Assembly (NCBI GenBank): GCA_035630195.1
Contig: DASQLD010000325.1
Coordinates: 1 to 15,409 of the forward strand
Direction of reading: 5' to 3'
Length of the DNA: 15,409 nucleotides
Source: DASQDN01 sp035630195
GTDB taxonomy: Bacteria; Acidobacteriota; Terriglobia; Bryobacterales; Bryobacteraceae
Shown here: positions 12,922 through 15,409 of the stretch, in pieces
Position numbering within the stretch: the first letter of the stretch is position 1
How the letters are laid out: each line of letters opens with the position of its first letter
Notes under the pieces: generated by a model
The model's input: the letters and a program-made list of their open reading frames with translations, nothing else
Database searches by the model: none
What the model was told of the DNA's origin: nothing
Program-made: the position numbers and the translations under genes

Positions 12922-15022
12922 TTCCTTCGAGCCCGAACGCTACGAACTGGCCGAGCCCGCCCGGTATAAGTTCGACCTTGATCGCCGCGATTTCTTCCGA
13001 ACGCTCGGAGCCGGATTCCTTGTTCTCGCGGTCGTCGAGAGTATCGAAGCCCAGGAGTCGGGAGGAGGTCGAGGCCGCGGCGGCCGACCGCCCATGCCGC
13101 AAGTCGTCGGCCCTTGGCTGCACATCGGTGAAGATGGCGCGATCTCGGCCTTTACGGGCAAAGCCGAAGTCGGACAGAACACGCGCACTGCGCTGACTCA
13201 GGGCGTCGCCGAAGAGCTGCGCGTTCCTGTAAGCTCCATCCAACTGGTGATGGCGGACACCGACCGAGTTCCCTACGATGCAGGAACATTCGGCAGCCGC
13301 TCGATGCCCGACATGCTGCCGCAGATGCGGAAGGTCGGAGCGACCGCTCGCGAACTACTCCTCGACCGAGCCGCCGTCCTCTTGAATGCCGACCGCCCTC
13401 AGTTAAAGGCTTCGGACGCGAAGATTACGAACACCGCGACAGGAAAATCGCTAGGCTATTCCGATCTTGTGAAAGGCCAGAACGTGATGGCAACCGCGCC
13501 GGTCGGACAAGCGCAACTCACACCTGTGAGTGACTGGTCCGTTCTCGGTACGTCAGCCGCCAAAGTGGATGGCCGAGCCATGGTCACCGGAGCACATCGC
13601 TACTCTTCCGATCAGAAGCTGCCCGGTATGCTGTATGGCTGCGTTGAAAGATCGCCCGCGATGGGAGCAACGCTCGGTGCGGTAAACAACACGCCGGCCG
13701 AAGGAGTAGTCGTCGTTCGGGACAAGGATTTCGTGGGTGTTGCTGCTCCGAGTTCCGCAGCGGCGCGGCAAGCAGCCGCGTCATTGAAGGCGCAGTGGAA
13801 AGGCGGGCCGCAGTCATCCGACAACGACCTGTTTGCTGTTCTCAAAGACACAGCGAAGCCGCGAGCGGAATCCACCAAAGGCTCAATCGACGAGGGGCTC
13901 GCGGTAGCCGACCATCAACTCTCGGCGATCTATACAGTCGCATACATTGCACATGCTCCACTCGAACCACGCGCCGCGCTCGCGCAGTGGCAGGACGGCA
14001 AGTTGACAGTCTGGACCGGCACGCAACGTCCCTTTGGCGTTCGCCGTGAACTCGCCGATGCGTTTAGCATTCCCGAGTCACAAGTCCGAGTGATCGTCCC
14101 GGACACAGGTTCAGGTTACGGCGGAAAGCACACGGGTGAAACTGCTGTCGAAGCAGCTCGATTGGCGAAGCAGACAGGCAAGCCCGTAAAACTCGTCTGG
14201 ACGCGAGAAGAGGAATTCTCGTCAGCCTACGCGCGGCCGGCCGGTGTCATTGAAGTTCGTAGCGGCGTTCGCAAAGACGGAACTCTTACGGCTTGGGACT
14301 TCCATAACTACAACTCGGGTGGGTCCGGCATCGCGACACTCTACGACATTCCTCATCAGCGTGTCCATTTTCATCCAAGCCAATCGCCCTTGCGACAGGG
14401 ATCCTATCGAGGTCTTGCCGCGACGGCAAACCATTTCGCCCGCGAAGTGCACATGGACGAGATAGCGCACACTCTAGGCAAAGACCCACTGGCCTTCCGT
14501 CTTGCAAACCTGAAAGATCCTCGTCTGCGCGACGTCTTCGAACGAGCGGCAGAGGCTTTCCATTGGGGCGAAACCTCTTCGGGGTCCGGCCGAGGATTCG
14601 GTTTCGGAGGTGGCTTCGAGAAGGGTGGATACGTCGCGACTTTCGCGGAAGTGACCGCCGACACCGACCTCAAACGAGTTCGCGTCGAACGTGTCGTTAC
14701 AGCCTTTGAATGTGGCGCCGTAGTCAATCCCGATTGCCTCCGCAACCAAGTGGAAGGCGGCGTCATTATGGGGCTCGGCGCCGCACTTTTCGAGCAGCTT
14801 CGCTTTGAAAATGGTCGTGTTTCGAACGCGCGTTTTTCACGCTATCGCGTTCCCAGGTTCGCAGATATGCCGACGGCCATCGAAACATTGCTAGTCGATC
14901 GCAAAGATCTACCATCTGCGGGCGCCGGTGAAACACCGATCGTCGGCATCGCGCCCGCATTGAGCAATGCGCTTTACGCCGCAACAGGCAAGCGGCTGCG
15001 ATCCATGCCACTCCTACCTTGA
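12911..15022 (+). CDS. Molybdopterin-binding subunit of a Tat-exported aldehyde/N-heterocycle oxidoreductase
   Basis: The protein has 703 aa, close to the usual length of IorB-like large subunits. Residues 24-42 are a twin-arginine signal (DRRDFFRTLGAGFLVLAVV), followed by a Gly/Arg-rich linker (51-60), so the enzyme acts outside the cytoplasm. The catalytic subunit oxidises an aldehyde or N-heterocycle by hydroxylation at a molybdenum cofactor. Visible motifs are the a/b hammerhead region (WSVLGTSAAKVDGRAMVTGA, about 211-230), a cofactor loop GSGYGGKHTGE near 400, SYRGLAATANHFA near 497, ECGAVVNPDCLRNQVEGG near 598-615 and the catalytic glutamate in SAGAGETP (Glu674). The GYGGK loop resembles xanthine dehydrogenase (GGFGGK) more than the GGFGRR of typical IorB. 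With no FAD subunit, the likely acceptor is a cytochrome, and two c-type cytochromes lie upstream. Its TGA overlaps the next ATG (TGATG). The substrate is unknown. Confidence 0.88.
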   Translation: MPIDSFEPERYELAEPARYKFDLDRRDFFRTLGAGFLVLAVVESIEAQESGGGRGRGGRPPMPQVVGPWLHIGEDGAISAFTGKAEVGQNTRTALTQGVAEELRVPVSSIQLVMADTDRVPYDAGTFGSRSMPDMLPQMRKVGATARELLLDRAAVLLNADRPQLKASDAKITNTATGKSLGYSDLVKGQNVMATAPVGQAQLTPVSDWSVLGTSAAKVDGRAMVTGAHRYSSDQKLPGMLYGCVERSPAMGATLGAVNNTPAEGVVVVRDKDFVGVAAPSSAAARQAAASLKAQWKGGPQSSDNDLFAVLKDTAKPRAESTKGSIDEGLAVADHQLSAIYTVAYIAHAPLEPRAALAQWQDGKLTVWTGTQRPFGVRRELADAFSIPESQVRVIVPDTGSGYGGKHTGETAVEAARLAKQTGKPVKLVWTREEEFSSAYARPAGVIEVRSGVRKDGTLTAWDFHNYNSGGSGIATLYDIPHQRVHFHPSQSPLRQGSYRGLAATANHFAREVHMDEIAHTLGKDPLAFRLANLKDPRLRDVFERAAEAFHWGETSSGSGRGFGFGGGFEKGGYVATFAEVTADTDLKRVRVERVVTAFECGAVVNPDCLRNQVEGGVIMGLGAALFEQLRFENGRVSNARFSRYRVPRFADMPTAIETLLVDRKDLPSAGAGETPIVGIAPALSNALYAATGKRLRSMPLLP

Positions 15023-15409
15023 TGGCTGTACCGGCTCTAGCATTGACTTGCGGTTCGCCGCTCGACATCCTCGAGAAGGCGATGCATTCCTCGCGATCCG
15101 AGTGGATATTCCTCCGTGAACTACGTGTCGGCACTGGCCGTCGCAATGGGGATGCGCAGCGCCTCGATGCATTTGCGTTGAACTCATTGCCTCATACCGG
15201 GATGAAGCGCGTCTGCTATGAAGTCAAAGTATCCCGAGCCGACTTCCTCTGCGAGATCAAACGACCGTTGAAGCGCCGGATCGGTATGCGCTATTCAAAC
15301 GAGTTCTACTTCGTAACTCCACCATCGCTTATCGACGTTTCAGAGCTGCCTGCCGAATGCGGATTGATCGAAGTAGGCCATGCGAGCCCCGAGGAATGGA
15401 GGGAACTGA
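15022..15409 (+). CDS. MmcB-like putative nuclease (PD-(D/E)xK type), cut by the window edge
   Basis: A 129-codon frame opens at ATG 15022, overlapping the previous stop by one base (TGATG), and stays open to the right edge, so the C-terminus is missing. The pattern matches MmcB-like DNA-repair proteins (PF06319, formerly DUF1052). RLDAFALN (Asp49) is followed by a strand YEVKVSRADF with the E-x-K pair Glu67 and Lys69, then a basic helix EIKRPLKRRIGMRYS, then NEFYFVTPPSLIDVSELP and ECGLIEVG. The D...ExK arrangement is that of the restriction-endonuclease-like nuclease fold, so a DNA-acting role is plausible but unproven. No signal peptide is present and it is presumably cytoplasmic, unlike the other operon products. 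There is no separate ribosome-binding site, so it probably depends on coupled translation from the molybdenum-subunit gene. Confidence 0.7.
   Translation, partial: MAVPALALTCGSPLDILEKAMHSSRSEWIFLRELRVGTGRRNGDAQRLDAFALNSLPHTGMKRVCYEVKVSRADFLCEIKRPLKRRIGMRYSNEFYFVTPPSLIDVSELPAECGLIEVGHASPEEWREL

Noticed and set aside
1..15409. CRISPR array, tRNA or rRNA genes
   Set aside because: No regularly spaced direct repeats and no cloverleaf or rRNA-like segments were noticed on reading the window.

Overview
The window looks like a chromosomal segment from an Acidobacteriota member of the Solibacter/Bryobacter type; this is an inference. The main reason is a run of secreted proteins typical of Acidobacteriota and Planctomycetes: a cytochrome-c/WD40 protein, a pre-peptidase C-terminal (PPC) domain protein, a DUF1549/DUF1553 cytochrome and a Tat-exported DUF1501 protein. 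Coding regions are moderately GC-rich, and most genes overlap or are tightly spaced.

Layout. Positions 1-2102 are mobile-element debris. The N-terminal part of a DUF772 (IS1182-type) transposase is cut at about 445 by an IS1380-family element, whose own transposase is broken by a single-base frameshift near 1182. The IS1380 left end carries a long inverted repeat that would hide the transposase start codon in transcripts entering from outside. Positions 2123-2896 (minus strand) encode a secreted protein of unknown function made of two similar beta-rich halves. Positions 2897-4134 look mostly non-coding. They include a clear hairpin, a decayed cytochrome-c-peroxidase-like gene (about 3374-3690, at least two frameshifts and one stop) that is easily missed because no intact frame spans it, and one doubtful small membrane-protein ORF.

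From 4135 to the right edge all genes are on the plus strand and probably form one operon: cytochrome c/WD40, PPC-domain protein, DUF1549/DUF1553, DUF1501, secreted amidohydrolase, [2Fe-2S] subunit, Tat-exported molybdopterin subunit, and an MmcB-like putative nuclease cut by the window edge. Junctions are overlaps of 4, 26, 4, 11 and 1 bases or gaps of 15 and 22 bases, so translational coupling is likely.

How they may work together (inference): the amidohydrolase could open or trim a cyclic or amide substrate outside the cytoplasm. The two-subunit molybdenum hydroxylase, which has no FAD subunit, could oxidise an aldehyde or N-heterocycle and pass electrons to the c-type hemes of the first and third gene products. 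The PPC, WD40 and DUF1501 proteins would be binding or structural partners. The role of the DUF1549/DUF1553/DUF1501 group is not established, and nothing here fixes the substrate. The coupled nuclease-like gene does not fit this picture and may simply be a neighbour.
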